DNA of 64,000 nt from Sphaerochaeta sp032144095 (GCF_032144095.1 NZ_JAVSNJ010000001.1:434001-498000); one strand, 5' to 3'; shown: positions 34,614-42,817, counted from the first letter of the stretch. The notes: generated by a model from the sequence alone, not told the origin. Program-made: numbers and translations.

Positions 34614-34952
34614 ATGGACAAGTTTGTTATTTTCGCATTTCAGGGTAACCCCACCTGTTTCGTGCATGTCCTGTTGAATGCACTCGATATGCATGCCAAG
34701 GGTAAGGATGTGAAGGTTGTGCTGGAAGGTGAGGCAGTGAAGTTGGTGAAGGCCATGACCGAGGCAAAGAACCCTCTTTTCAGGAAGGTGGTGGAGCTCA
34801 AGCTCATCGACTCGGTCTGCAGGGCCTGCTCGGCTACCTTGGGAGTCCTCGAGTACAACGAGCAGTCGGGCCTGCCTGTCGGTGGTGATATGAGCAACCA
34901 CCCTTCGTTCCTCTCCTACATCGAGAAGGGTTATCAGGTCATTACGCTCTAG
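34614..34952 (+). CDS. DsrE/DsrF-like small protein
   Basis: 112 residues from ATG 34614 (ATG 34605 also possible). The pattern KFVIFAFQGNPTCFVHVLLNALDM, KVVLEGEAVKLV and DSVCRACSATLGV resembles DsrE-like proteins, which carry sulfur in some organisms through a conserved Cys; here VCRACS offers two cysteines. A -10-like TATGAT lies at about 34573. It stands between purL and a terminator, possibly as its own unit. Function uncertain. Confidence 0.65.
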   Translation: MDKFVIFAFQGNPTCFVHVLLNALDMHAKGKDVKVVLEGEAVKLVKAMTEAKNPLFRKVVELKLIDSVCRACSATLGVLEYNEQSGLPVGGDMSNHPSFLSYIEKGYQVITL

Positions 34953-34975
34953 GCATGAAGCAGACGAACATCGTT

Positions 34976-35002
34976 GCCTCCCAGGTGGGAGGCTTCGTTT
35001 TT
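34976..35002 (+). terminator. intrinsic terminator after the DsrE-like gene
   Basis: GCCTCCC-AGGT-GGGAGGC followed by TTCGTTTTT. Confidence 0.7.
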
Positions 35003-35201
35003 GGTCGTTCTCCAACAAGATCTGGTTGGGCTTGTGCCAGTTTTGCTCGGTTTCTTCTCCCATTCTTACAGCTGTGTGTCAAAATGATCCAAAAATGAAT
35101 CGTGCAATAGGAATGTGGGACCTTCTGTGCTAGAACAGGGTGCCAATGGGGTAGTGCAGTTGTTTGTCATGAGATTGCTCATTGGTGATGTTATTACGAT
35201 A

Positions 35202-35232
35202 AATACATATAATACAAGGTATTACATGTATT
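35202..35232. promoter_or_regulatory. 31-bp near-perfect inverted repeat upstream of the hsp20 promoter
   Basis: Left arm AATACATATAATAC (35202-35215), centre AAG, right arm GTATTACATGTATT (35219-35232): 13 of 14 positions pair. It lies about 43 bp before the -24 element of the sigma-54 type promoter. That suits an activator site, although bEBP sites are often 80-200 bp away. Confidence 0.55.
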
Positions 35233-35274
35233 GATTATATTCTTTCCTCTCTTGGAGTTCTCGCTCCGGTAAAG

Positions 35275-35291
35275 TTGGCATGCTCCTTGCA
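35275..35291 (+). promoter_or_regulatory. sigma-54 (RpoN) promoter of hsp20
   Basis: TTGGCATGCTCCTTGCA. The invariant GG (-24) and GC (-12) are separated by exactly 10 bp, and the flanking bases match the TTGGCA...TTGCA consensus. It stands 62 bp before the hsp20 ATG. Confidence 0.75.
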
Positions 35292-35352
35292 TTACTGTTT
35301 GTACAAGCCTAGAGGCCTGCATATACCACAATGCACACATGGAGGTGTCAAC

Positions 35353-35784
35353 ATGAAATATTACGTAACATACAATCGCAACAATCCGGTATCGAGCTAT
35401 CGCTCCCTGTTTGATGACCTATGGTCCGATCTGAGCGCTACTGCCAGCAAGATCCCCCCGGTTGATATTGTCGAGACTGACAAGGCGTATGTTATCGAGG
35501 CTGAGCTTGCCGGATATACCCAGGAAGAAGTGCAGGTGAATGTCGACAAGCACGTTTTGAAGATCAGCTCCTCCAAGGAGAACCTGAAGGATGTTGACGA
35601 GAACAAGAAGTCCCTGGTTCGTGAGCGCTACTATAGGGCCTTTGAACGGTCCTTCAGTCTGCCTGAGGACATTGCCGAAGACCAGATCGAAGGGGAGTTC
35701 GCCAATGGGGTGTTGACCATCACCCTGCCCAAGAAGCCCGAGGTTCAGCCCAAGAGCATTGAAGTGAAGATCAAGGGAAACTGA
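35353..35784 (+). CDS. Hsp20 small heat-shock protein
   Basis: 143 residues from ATG 35353, with GGAGG 7 bp upstream. A holdase chaperone that keeps unfolding proteins soluble. The alpha-crystallin domain runs from about residue 38 (PPVDIVETDKAYVIEAELAG) to 138, including VQVNVDKHVLKIS and GEFANGVLTITLPKKPE, and the I-x-I-like tail SIEVKIKGN. The N-terminus (FDDLWSDLSAT) is short. Expression probably depends on RpoN (35275-35291), an unusual choice for this gene family. A strong hairpin follows at 35821. Confidence 0.95.
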   Translation: MKYYVTYNRNNPVSSYRSLFDDLWSDLSATASKIPPVDIVETDKAYVIEAELAGYTQEEVQVNVDKHVLKISSSKENLKDVDENKKSLVRERYYRAFERSFSLPEDIAEDQIEGEFANGVLTITLPKKPEVQPKSIEVKIKGN

Positions 35785-35820
35785 CAACCAACCGATTCGT
35801 ACCGTTTGCAGCTTGCACAC

Positions 35821-35848
35821 AGACAGCCTGGAGAGATCCAGGCTGTCT
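35821..35848. terminator. two-way hairpin between hsp20 and the cupin gene
   Basis: AGACAGCCTGG-AGAGAT-CCAGGCTGTCT is a perfect 11-bp stem between convergent genes. Confidence 0.6.
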
Positions 35849-35861
35849 TGTAGTGTAGGGA

Positions 35862-36206
35862 TCAGTCCAGGATGATGAGGGCCATGAGCTTCAAAGGCTC
35901 CTTCTCTTCATTGCGGATGGCATGGCTTGCCCCACCACCGGTAACGACGAGGTCCCCTTTGGTCACCAGCTTCTCGCCATCAGCTTCCGTTACGATGCCC
36001 TTTCCCTCTGTGATCCAGTAGTATTCGGTCTCGTTGACATGGTCATGCACCCCGATGGAGCATCCCTTTTCCAGGGTTATCTCACTGAACAGGCGGCAGT
36101 GCTGTACGCTTCCTTCCTCGGCAAGGGCCCTGAATTGGGTTGAACCCGTTCCACCGCGCAGGTGCTCTTTTGTCGTTATGGGCATCTCATTGAATTTTCT
36201 GATCAT
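35862..36206 (-). CDS. small single-domain cupin
   Basis: 114 residues from ATG 36206 (AAGGAG upstream). One cupin barrel: GCSIGVHDHVNETEYYWITEGKG carries the G-x5-H-x-H-x3,4-E-x6-G motif and GDLVVTGGGASHAIRN carries the second with its His. The metal-binding His and Glu residues are present, so a metal site is likely. Such stand-alone cupins range from isomerases to sensors; no neighbour narrows the choice. Confidence 0.85.
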   Translation of the reverse strand: MIRKFNEMPITTKEHLRGGTGSTQFRALAEEGSVQHCRLFSEITLEKGCSIGVHDHVNETEYYWITEGKGIVTEADGEKLVTKGDLVVTGGGASHAIRNEEKEPLKLMALIILD

Positions 36207-36448
36207 TTTTGACTCCTTCGTCACTAGTTTGCCTTAGAGGGACCTGTTTGGACAAGAGCCTTGCTCCGTTTGCAGATGATTGTTGACACAGCAGGTCAAT
36301 GGGGAAATACTGCTCTCATTAGAACCAACACTGTTTTCGTGCATGCTGCCAATTCATGGGCTCCAAAACTCTTGGAAAGGTTTTCAATGCTACGATTATC
36401 GGCTATCATACGGTACGGTTATGCAGAGATTTGACCGAGGAGTTACGC

Positions 36449-37297
36449 ATGAACAATATTCTATCGAAGCAGAGGCTCTCCCAGGAAGTTTTCAGAGTGA
36501 GCATTCATGCTCCAGAGATAGCGGAAGCAAGAAAACCTGGGCAGTTCATCATCTTGCAGATGGGTGGTGATTTTGGCGAGAGGATCCCTCTTACCATTGC
36601 CGATGCAAATGTGGAAGAGGGCTCCATAACCCTCATTTTCCAGGCTGTTGGAGAGACTACTCACCGCCTTGCAACCCTGGAAATCGGTGATTCAATAGAG
36701 AATTTGCTTGGTCCGTTGGGTAAGCCCACCGACATTAGGAAATATGGAAAGGTAGTCTGCGTAGGTGGAGGCATCGGGGTGGCCCCGCTTTTTCCCATCG
36801 TGCAAGCCATGAAGCAGGCCGGTAATGAAGTGAAGGTCATCATGGGTGCGCGTAACAAGAGTCTGCTCATCATGGAAGAGGAGATGAAGAATACCGCCGA
36901 TGAGGTCATCGTCGTAACCGATGATGGCTCCTACGGCCGGAAAGCTCTGGTGACCGTTCCCCTAAAGGAGCTTTGTGAAGAGTGGAAACCCGATTGCGTT
37001 GTCATCATCGGTCCTCCCGTCATGATGAAGTTTTCTGCCCTTACCACCAAGCCCTACGGGATCCACACCATCGTTTCGCTGAACACCATCATGATAGACG
37101 GAACAGGTATGTGTGGGGGCTGCAGGGTCAACATTGGGGGTACGACCAAGTTCGTCTGTGTTGACGGGCCTGAGTTCGATGGCCACCTGGTTGACTGGGA
37201 CAATATGCTTCTCCGTCTGGGAACCTATAGGAACAAGGAAGAGGAAGCTCATCATCGCTGCCATATCGGCCTGGAAATCAAAGAGGGAGAGGCGTAG
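36449..37297 (+). CDS. NfnA-type ferredoxin-NADP+ oxidoreductase, FAD/NAD subunit
   Basis: 282 residues from ATG 36449 (GAGGAG 7 bp upstream). FAD part: RKPGQFIILQMG and ERIPLTIADAN; NAD part: VCVGGGIGVAPLFPIVQAM and VIIGPPVMMKFSA. The C-terminal cysteines GTGMCGGCRVNIGG and FVCVDGPEFDGH bind the [2Fe-2S] cluster. With the next gene (3 bp downstream) it forms the NfnAB/SudAB pair that bifurcates electrons among NADPH, NADH and ferredoxin in anaerobes. Older annotations call it a sulfide dehydrogenase subunit. Confidence 0.9.
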   Translation: MNNILSKQRLSQEVFRVSIHAPEIAEARKPGQFIILQMGGDFGERIPLTIADANVEEGSITLIFQAVGETTHRLATLEIGDSIENLLGPLGKPTDIRKYGKVVCVGGGIGVAPLFPIVQAMKQAGNEVKVIMGARNKSLLIMEEEMKNTADEVIVVTDDGSYGRKALVTVPLKELCEEWKPDCVVIIGPPVMMKFSALTTKPYGIHTIVSLNTIMIDGTGMCGGCRVNIGGTTKFVCVDGPEFDGHLVDWDNMLLRLGTYRNKEEEAHHRCHIGLEIKEGEA

Positions 37298-37300
37298 ACC

Positions 37301-38788
37301 ATGCATGTTTCACTAGAAGAACTCGATAAGAAGGCCAAGGCTGTCCTAGAGACCTATGAAGGGGCAACGCTCACCCCCAAGGAGAGGGCTCAGATTCCCC
37401 TCCAGGAGATGCCAACCCAGGACCCTGGGGTCCGTGTCAAGAATATGCAGGAGGTTTCCATCGGATATACCGAGAACCAGGTGAGAGCCGAGGCCCTGCG
37501 CTGCCTGCAGTGCAAGAACAAGCCCTGCATCAAGGGCTGCCCTGTCTCGATCGACATCCCGGCCTTCATTGCAGAGGCTGCAAAGGGTGAGCACGCAAAG
37601 GCCCTTTCCATCATCAAGGAGAGCAGTTCCCTGCCCGCCATCTGTGGAAGGGTCTGTCCCCAGGAGAGCCAGTGCCAGCTCTATTGTACGGTTGGCAAGG
37701 TCCTCAAGGATGTGGAGCAGTCGGTTTCCATCGGTAGGATCGAACGCTATGTCGCCGACTTTGCCCGCGAGCATGAGTGTGAGACCATCCCGACCGTAGC
37801 CCCTGAGACAGGCAAGAAGGTAGCTGTTGTCGGTACCGGACCTGCAAGCATCTCTGCTGCCATGGACCTCCGAAGGGAGGGCCATGAGGTGGTGATGTTC
37901 GAGGCCCTGCACAAGGCTGGTGGGGTACTGGTATATGGGATCCCTGAATTCCGTCTTCCCAAGAAGATTGTGGAACACGAACTGCAGAACCTCAAGGACA
38001 TGGGGGTGACCATCAGACGGAACTACCTGGTCGGAAAGACCCGCAAGATCGCGGACCTTATGGGTAAGGACGGTTTTGATGCTGTCTTTGTCGGCTCAGG
38101 TGCAGGTCTACCCAAGTTCATGGGCATCGAGGGCGAAAACTATGTAGGGGTCTTCTCTGCAAACGAATACCTGACCCGTAGCAACCTCATGAAGGCCTAT
38201 GCCGTCGGTGAAGCCCTTACCCCTCTCTTCGACTCGAAAAAGGTTGCTGTCTTTGGTGGTGGAAACGTCGCCATGGATGCTGCCAGGACGGCCAAGCGCC
38301 TGGGGTCAGAAGAGGTGAGCATCATCTATCGCCGTACCGAGGTCGAGATGCCTGCCCGTAGGGAAGAGGTGGCCCATGCCAAGGAAGAGGGAGTGAGGTT
38401 CCTCTACCTCCATGCCCCCCTGAAGATCACAGCCAACGAGAAGGGAAGGGTCAATGGTGTTGAGCTTATCCAGTGTGAGCTGGGTGAACCTGATGCCTCT
38501 GGCCGCCGTTCCCCCGTAGAGATCCCCGGCAGCGAAAAGATGTTTGATTTCGATACGGTCATCGTTGCCATCGGTAATGCCAGCAACCCACTCATCAAGG
38601 CAACCACAGACGAGATCGAAGTAAATCGTCGGGGAAATTTCATCGTCAATGAAGAAACCTGTGAAACCACCCTCAAGGGTGTCTATGCTGGGGGCGATAT
38701 TGTCCTTGGTGCAGCGACGGTAATATTGGCCATGGGACAAGGTCGCAAAGCGGCCAAGGCCATGAACCAATATTTGTTGACAAAATAA
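37301..38788 (+). CDS. NfnB-type NADPH-dependent oxidoreductase (glutamate synthase small-chain family)
   Basis: 495 residues. The N-terminal cysteine block RCLQCKNKPCIKGCPVSIDIPAF and ICGRVCPQESQCQLYC holds two [4Fe-4S] clusters; VAVVGTGPASISAAMDLRREG binds FAD and VAVFGGGNVAMDAARTAKRLG binds NADPH. The GltD-like fold is shared with glutamate synthase, but no GltB large subunit is present, and the partner at 36449 marks it as the large subunit of NfnAB. The last residues (GQGRKAAKAMNQYL) are typical. Confidence 0.92.
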   Translation: MHVSLEELDKKAKAVLETYEGATLTPKERAQIPLQEMPTQDPGVRVKNMQEVSIGYTENQVRAEALRCLQCKNKPCIKGCPVSIDIPAFIAEAAKGEHAKALSIIKESSSLPAICGRVCPQESQCQLYCTVGKVLKDVEQSVSIGRIERYVADFAREHECETIPTVAPETGKKVAVVGTGPASISAAMDLRREGHEVVMFEALHKAGGVLVYGIPEFRLPKKIVEHELQNLKDMGVTIRRNYLVGKTRKIADLMGKDGFDAVFVGSGAGLPKFMGIEGENYVGVFSANEYLTRSNLMKAYAVGEALTPLFDSKKVAVFGGGNVAMDAARTAKRLGSEEVSIIYRRTEVEMPARREEVAHAKEEGVRFLYLHAPLKITANEKGRVNGVELIQCELGEPDASGRRSPVEIPGSEKMFDFDTVIVAIGNASNPLIKATTDEIEVNRRGNFIVNEETCETTLKGVYAGGDIVLGAATVILAMGQGRKAAKAMNQYLLTK

Positions 38789-38803
38789 CAATTTAGTAGC
38801 TTA

Positions 38804-38831
38804 GGTATCTGCAGTTTCTGCTGCAGATACC
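38804..38831. terminator. strong hairpin after nfnB
   Basis: GGTATCTGCAG-TTTCTG-CTGCAGATACC, an 11-bp perfect stem, lies 6 bp before the next promoter. No T-tract follows. Confidence 0.5.
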
Positions 38832-38836
38832 GTGCC

Positions 38837-38865
38837 TTGAAACAGTTCTTTCCATTGTGTATAGT
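38837..38865 (+). promoter_or_regulatory. promoter of the EIIA-like gene, leaderless
   Basis: TTGAAA (38837-38842), 17 bp, TATAGT (38860-38865). The predicted first base is the G of GTG 38872. Confidence 0.6.
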
Positions 38866-38871
38866 ACAGCA

Positions 38872-39366
38872 GTGGATATACTCAATGATTGCCGATCGGT
38901 AATCTGTCAGCTCCAGGCGACCGAAAAAACGAAGGCGCTTCTTGAGGTGATAGATTCTTGCTCAATATTTGACACCTTACCTGATGTTGAACGCTTCAAA
39001 CGAGGTGTGCTTCGTCGTGAACGCATACAAAGTACAGGAATTGGCCATGGGGTGGCTATCGCCCACGGCAAGATCCTGGGCCTGCATGAAGTGCATATTG
39101 CCTTGGGCCTCAGCCGGGATGGCATCGACTATGGTTCGGAAGATGGCATGCCTGTCCATCTGCTGTTTGTCATTGCCAGTTCTCCTTCCATCCAGCTGGA
39201 ATACCTGCGTTCCCTCAGTGCGATCCTTCGTAGCGTTCGCAGTGAAGCGATGAGGGAGCACCTGCTCTCCTTGCAGGACCACCAGATCGATGATGCCTGC
39301 CATAGGTTCTTCTCCATGATGGAGAGTCAGCATTTTGTCTGGCTGGGAAAGAATCAGGTACGGTAA
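38872..39366 (+). CDS. PTS EIIA (PtsN/fructose-type) domain protein
   Basis: 164 residues from GTG 38872, chosen because the -10 element overlaps the only earlier in-frame start (GTG 38857). The phosphorylation-site pattern GIGHGVAIAHGK has the expected His, and DGMPVHLLFVIASSPSIQLEYLRSL is the second conserved block. Stand-alone EIIA-Ntr proteins are regulators in a phosphoryl relay rather than sugar carriers. No EIIB or EIIC gene is near, supporting a regulatory role. The 3' end overlaps the convergent cyclo-ligase gene by 13 bp. Confidence 0.82.
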   Translation: MDILNDCRSVICQLQATEKTKALLEVIDSCSIFDTLPDVERFKRGVLRRERIQSTGIGHGVAIAHGKILGLHEVHIALGLSRDGIDYGSEDGMPVHLLFVIASSPSIQLEYLRSLSAILRSVRSEAMREHLLSLQDHQIDDACHRFFSMMESQHFVWLGKNQVR

Positions 39367-39935
39367 AAGAGCCCTGCACAAAGTACCTGTTTCACCTTAC
39401 GGTCCCAGCTTTCGGTTGGGATGCTTTGTACCATCTGGTAGCCTCTGCATATCCCGATGGTAGCAATGGAGGGGAATTGCTGTAGGTATCTGTCGTAGAA
39501 TCCCTTTCCCCTTCCCAGCCGCTCTCCTGAGGGTGTGTAGGCCATGGCAGGGACCAGGATGAGGGAGTGCTCGTCAATGGTGGCGATCTCTCCCCCTGTT
39601 GGCTCCATGATGCCCAGGCGGGAAGGTTCAAGGCCCTCTTCCCACCCTCCTTGAACCAGGTGGAATTGCAGGCCATCGGTGCCGTCTGGTTGTTGTATGC
39701 ATCTTGGAAGGGCAAGCCTCTTATGCTGTAGGGCGTCTCTAAGGATAGGGGTTATATCCACTTCACTGGGCAGGGGCGAGAAGGCAAACAGGGTAGTGCA
39801 ACCCATGTAGAGCGGGCTGTGCAACAAGGCTTCGACACTCTGCATATCCTCCACCACAAACCTGTTTGGAGGTATCTCCTTTGCCAGTTGTTTGAGCTTT
39901 GCCCTGAGCTGTTGTTTGCTTTCCATGCTGAACAT
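39354..39935 (-). CDS. 5-formyltetrahydrofolate cyclo-ligase
   Basis: 193 residues (ATG 39926 is a second possible start). It converts 5-formyl-THF to 5,10-methenyl-THF with ATP, returning stored folate to one-carbon use. KQQLRAKLKQLAKEIP opens it; LFAFSPLPSEVDITPIL, LILVPAMAYTPSGERLGRGKGFYDRYL and the final CAGLF are conserved. It follows the ECF T-subunit gene with its start on the last base of that gene, so it is part of the transporter operon. That link hints at a folate-type substrate, without proof. Confidence 0.92.
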   Translation of the reverse strand: MFSMESKQQLRAKLKQLAKEIPPNRFVVEDMQSVEALLHSPLYMGCTTLFAFSPLPSEVDITPILRDALQHKRLALPRCIQQPDGTDGLQFHLVQGGWEEGLEPSRLGIMEPTGGEIATIDEHSLILVPAMAYTPSGERLGRGKGFYDRYLQQFPSIATIGICRGYQMVQSIPTESWDRKVKQVLCAGLFYRT

Positions 39936-40648
39936 TATAGCACAAATGGCAGGGTCAGGATGACAAGAGAGACTGTTCCAATGGTCAGCCAGAAATCTGG
40001 TGCTGAGTAGGGCAGGGCCCTTCTTGCCCTGCTGGGGTCAAAGCTCCTCGCATCCAGGGCCCAGGCAAGCTCTTCTGCGCGGTCGAGCAACAGGGTGAAG
40101 ATGCTCTCTCCCAATGAGGTGAGGTTCCGTATGGGATGGCGGTTTCTCTCCATCCTCGCTTTTCTTGCTGTGGTCACCTGGTTGGTGACGTCAAATATGA
40201 GAGGGACCATGGAGATGGTCAGCTCGATGGAGCTGGCTATTGCCCAGCCATCAACAAAGGGAATCTTGCTTAGCACGCTCCCCAACGAGCGGGCAAGGTC
40301 GTCCGGGGCTGTGGAGTCGGCCAGCAGCATCCCGCAGAGGATGATGGCCAGGAACCGGAGGCAGGCAGCAAGGGTGCCCAGAGGGCTTCTTGTTGCCAGG
40401 TATTCGGTGATGGCAATGATGACTGCCATGAAGAAAAAGAAGGTGAGCTCCTTGCCGTATCTGCGTAGAGGAAGGCGTTGGGTTAAGGAGAGTACTACTA
40501 GAGGCAGAAGCAGAATGAGCGCTAATTTGTATGGTGCTCTGGCAAGGGGTATGAGAAGTATCAGGACAGAGGCAACCTTGGCAAGAGGATTGCATCTGTT
40601 GAGGAAGGCCCTCTGTTCTCGGTAGTGGAAGATTAGGGCTTCAGCCAT
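39935..40648 (-). CDS. ECF transporter membrane subunit (T component)
   Basis: 237 residues with about five membrane helices. The T component couples the ATPase to a substrate-binding S protein. The two coupling motifs are in the cytosolic helices: TTARKARMERNRHP (A-R-x-like) and AWALDARSFDP. The opening FLNRCNPLAKVASVLIL is the usual N-terminus (D-P-R/N-x-K). It overlaps the ATPase gene by 16 bp. No S component (BioY, FolT and so on) is in the window, so the cargo is unknown. Confidence 0.9.
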   Translation of the reverse strand: MAEALIFHYREQRAFLNRCNPLAKVASVLILLIPLARAPYKLALILLLPLVVLSLTQRLPLRRYGKELTFFFFMAVIIAITEYLATRSPLGTLAACLRFLAIILCGMLLADSTAPDDLARSLGSVLSKIPFVDGWAIASSIELTISMVPLIFDVTNQVTTARKARMERNRHPIRNLTSLGESIFTLLLDRAEELAWALDARSFDPSRARRALPYSAPDFWLTIGTVSLVILTLPFVL

Positions 40649-41394
40649 GTCAAATCCTCAAGTGCACACTCTTCGGGTACGTAGACACCATGCTCCTTGA
40701 AGAGGGGCCGTAGGAGAGAGGGAGGGCCCTGGGCCGCTACTGTGCCGCCTTCCAGGATGATCACCTTGTCAATGTATGCAAGGATTTTTTCAACCTCATG
40801 GCTTACCAGGATGATGGTGTGTCCCTCGTTTCTCAGCCTGAGAAGGGTTTTCAGTACCTGCACCACCGAGGGGTAGTCGAGGTTGGCAAAGGGCTCGTCC
40901 ATGATGAGCAGCTTGGGCTCCATGACGAGGACCCCGGCAATGGAGAGGCGTCTCTTCTCTCCTCCGCTGAGGGCCCTTGGCCGTTGTTTCAGTTGTTTGG
41001 TGAGGTCAAGAAGGGCTACAACATCATCAAGGCGTTGTCGTTGGACCGGTAGGGGAAGTTGCAGGTTCTCCAGGCCGAAGAGGATGTCCCTCTCTACTGT
41101 CTGTCCCACTATCTGGGTTTCGGAATCCTGGAATACCAGACCGATGGACCTGAGGCGGGCCTTGCCATGGTGGGTCAGGTCCTCTCCCTCCAACAATATG
41201 GTCCCTGCTGTGGGTTTGAGAAGGCCTTTGATGCATTTGAGCAAGAGGCTTTTTCCTGATCCATTCGGGCCTGTGATGAGGCTTAGGGACCCCCTCTCTA
41301 TGGCAAAGGAGATCTCTTTGAGTATGGGTTTTGCTGTTTCGAAGCCGAAACTTAGCCCCTCAAGCTGTAGGATAGGTTCTTCTTCTCGTTTCAT
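40633..41394 (-). CDS. ECF transporter ATPase subunit
   Basis: 253 residues from ATG 41394; upstream in-frame codons do not align with the family. One ATP-binding cassette: Walker A GPNGSGKSLLLKCIKG, Q-loop LVFQDSETQIVGQTV, signature LSGGEKRRLSIAGVL, Walker B LLIMDEPFANLD and switch VSHEV. The VFQDxExQ form of the Q-loop is characteristic of ECF ATPases. Only one ATPase gene is present, as in BioMNY-like sets; two-ATPase sets are more common in Firmicutes. Confidence 0.93.
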   Translation of the reverse strand: MKREEEPILQLEGLSFGFETAKPILKEISFAIERGSLSLITGPNGSGKSLLLKCIKGLLKPTAGTILLEGEDLTHHGKARLRSIGLVFQDSETQIVGQTVERDILFGLENLQLPLPVQRQRLDDVVALLDLTKQLKQRPRALSGGEKRRLSIAGVLVMEPKLLIMDEPFANLDYPSVVQVLKTLLRLRNEGHTIILVSHEVEKILAYIDKVIILEGGTVAAQGPPSLLRPLFKEHGVYVPEECALEDLTWLKP

Positions 41395-41469
41395 CTTTTT
41401 TTGACTGTACCAGATGGTTCTTCTTTGAGCAAGATTATCCACCTCCAGCGCGAAAGTCTCCAAAAGGTG

Positions 41470-41499
41470 TTGACAAGAATTCTGGAATTGGGGTATACA
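41470..41499 (+). promoter_or_regulatory. sigma-70 promoter of tRNA-Phe
   Basis: TTGACA (41470-41475), 18 bp, TATACA (41494-41499); the start is expected a few bases before the mature tRNA. Confidence 0.7.
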
Positions 41500-41511
41500 A
41501 GAGGAGGTCAA

Positions 41512-41584
41512 GCCGCTTTAGCTCAGTTGGTAGAGCAAAGGACTGAAAATCCTTGTGTCCTCGGTTCAATTCCGAGAGGCGGCA
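41512..41584 (+). tRNA. tRNA-Phe (GAA)
   Basis: Acceptor GCCGCTT/AGGCGGC, D-arm GCTCAGTTGGTAGAGC, anticodon stem GGA..TCC around CTGAAAA, T-stem CTCGG/CCGAG with loop TTCAATT, discriminator A. CCA is not encoded. A T-run at 41613-41620 after weak CCTG/CAGG pairing may end the transcript. Confidence 0.96.
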
Positions 41585-41729
41585 GACAACTTCCTGTTAC
41601 AGAGATGTGGCAGGTTTTTTTATGCAAAAAATGTGCAATAGCTTGGTTCAACAACAGAACCCAAGTTCTTGAAGTCATTTTTCCTAACCTCCTTATTCCC
41701 CTCTCTCCATATCAGCCAATCTATGCTAG

Positions 41730-41741
41730 GATAGTACTATC
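41730..41741. promoter_or_regulatory. perfect 12-bp palindrome before the small gene and fnr
   Basis: GATAGTACTATC lies 28 bp before the small gene, in the expected promoter area. Possible operator. Confidence 0.35.
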
Positions 41742-41768
41742 TATCATCTTTGGAGGTACTGGCTGCGT

Positions 41769-42119
41769 ATGAATGAACTACGAAAGAAATATGAAGAACT
41801 CCCAGAAGATGCTCCTGCCATGCAGATTGAACTGACGGCAGAGAGCCTTGAAAGGCGAGCCTACTCACCAATCCTTCTGTTGAAGGTCCCCCATTATAAG
41901 AGAATGAGAAAGGCCGATATGCTAGCAGAGTTCGATAGGGTAGTGGCTCTGGACCCTGGTTCCAAGGAACTCAAGGGTGTTGTTGCCATCAAAGACCCTG
42001 AGGAGATCAAGGAAAAGCACCTGTCCACCCTGTTGAACCAGTATCTGCTGCTGTGCAACCTCCGTAAGGGCCTTGCCTCAGCCTGGGATGTCATCAACGA
42101 ACTGTATGAGGATGATTGA
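41769..42119 (+). CDS. small uncharacterised protein coupled to the Fnr-type regulator
   Basis: 116 residues, charged and soluble, with no signal peptide or known motif. I do not recognise the family. It begins MNELRKKYEELPEDAPAM and ends LRKGLASAWDVINELYEDD, mostly helical in appearance. A GGAGG stands 12 bp before ATG, further than usual. Its stop codon overlaps the regulator start (TGATG), so the two are made together and may work together in gas or redox sensing; this is an inference from position only. Confidence 0.7.
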   Translation: MNELRKKYEELPEDAPAMQIELTAESLERRAYSPILLLKVPHYKRMRKADMLAEFDRVVALDPGSKELKGVVAIKDPEEIKEKHLSTLLNQYLLLCNLRKGLASAWDVINELYEDD

Positions 42120-42817
42120 TGGTAGCATGTTCTGGTTGTTCCAGTGGAACCTCCCTCTGCCTTTCCCATGTCCCCATCTTCCAGCATCTCGATGAGGGGC
42201 AGTTTGTCCGTGTTCAGCGCCTCATACGCCAACGCACCCTGGAAAATGGTGAGGTACTCTTCCGTGAAGGGGAGGTCTCCAACCGTCTGATCATCATACG
42301 GGAAGGATCGCTGAAGCTGCTTCGCTATGGCAGCGAAGGGGAACAGCTCCTCCTTGATACGCTCTTTGCTGGGGATTTCTATGGGGGTGATCAGCTTTTC
42401 AGTGAAAGCCACTGTCGCGAGACAGGAATAGCCTCTGAGAAGCTTGGCATATGCACCATAGCCAGCGAAGACATACGCACCCTCATGCTCAGCGATCCCC
42501 ACATAGGCTTGAGTGTCATGACCTATCTCAACGGGAAGCTCGACCAATATCGACTCCAGCTGGAGATGCTCTCAACAAAAAATGTAGAGAAACGCATTGC
42601 CATGTTCCTTCTGGAGTGGGTTCGGCGTACAAAAGAGGAGGTGGTACCCCTCTCCCAGGAGGAGATCGGCAACTCGATCCACCTTACCAAGGAAACGGTC
42701 AACCGCAAGCTCTCCCAGATGCAGGAGAGAGGCCTTCTCTCCGTATCGGGGAAGAAACGCATCATTCTTTTGGATATTCCCACATTGCATCTTCTCTCCG
42801 AAGGAATCGTAGAGTAG
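42119..42817 (+). CDS. Crp/Fnr family regulator with N-terminal cysteine cluster
   Basis: 232 residues from ATG 42119. The N-terminus holds Cys at positions 4, 7 and 14 (CSGCSSGTSLC), close to the C-x2-C-x5-C of E. coli FNR, with further Cys in the sensor domain (SHCRE and GICTI), so a [4Fe-4S] sensor is plausible. The cyclic-nucleotide-type beta barrel follows (LENGEVLFREGEVSNRLIIIREG), then the C-helix. The HTH reads LTKETVNRKLSQM, keeping the Glu and Arg that read TTGA in FNR, with Asn for Ser. It is directly upstream of ric and fprA, whose promoter carries an FNR-type box. Confidence 0.9.
   Translation: MVACSGCSSGTSLCLSHVPIFQHLDEGQFVRVQRLIRQRTLENGEVLFREGEVSNRLIIIREGSLKLLRYGSEGEQLLLDTLFAGDFYGGDQLFSESHCRETGIASEKLGICTIASEDIRTLMLSDPHIGLSVMTYLNGKLDQYRLQLEMLSTKNVEKRIAMFLLEWVRRTKEEVVPLSQEEIGNSIHLTKETVNRKLSQMQERGLLSVSGKKRIILLDIPTLHLLSEGIVE

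Noticed and set aside
37301..38788. glutamate synthase small subunit
   Set aside because: No large-subunit gene is present, and the partner upstream is the NfnA-type FAD/NAD protein.
41401..41772. 123-codon plus-strand frame
   Set aside because: It runs through the tRNA-Phe gene.
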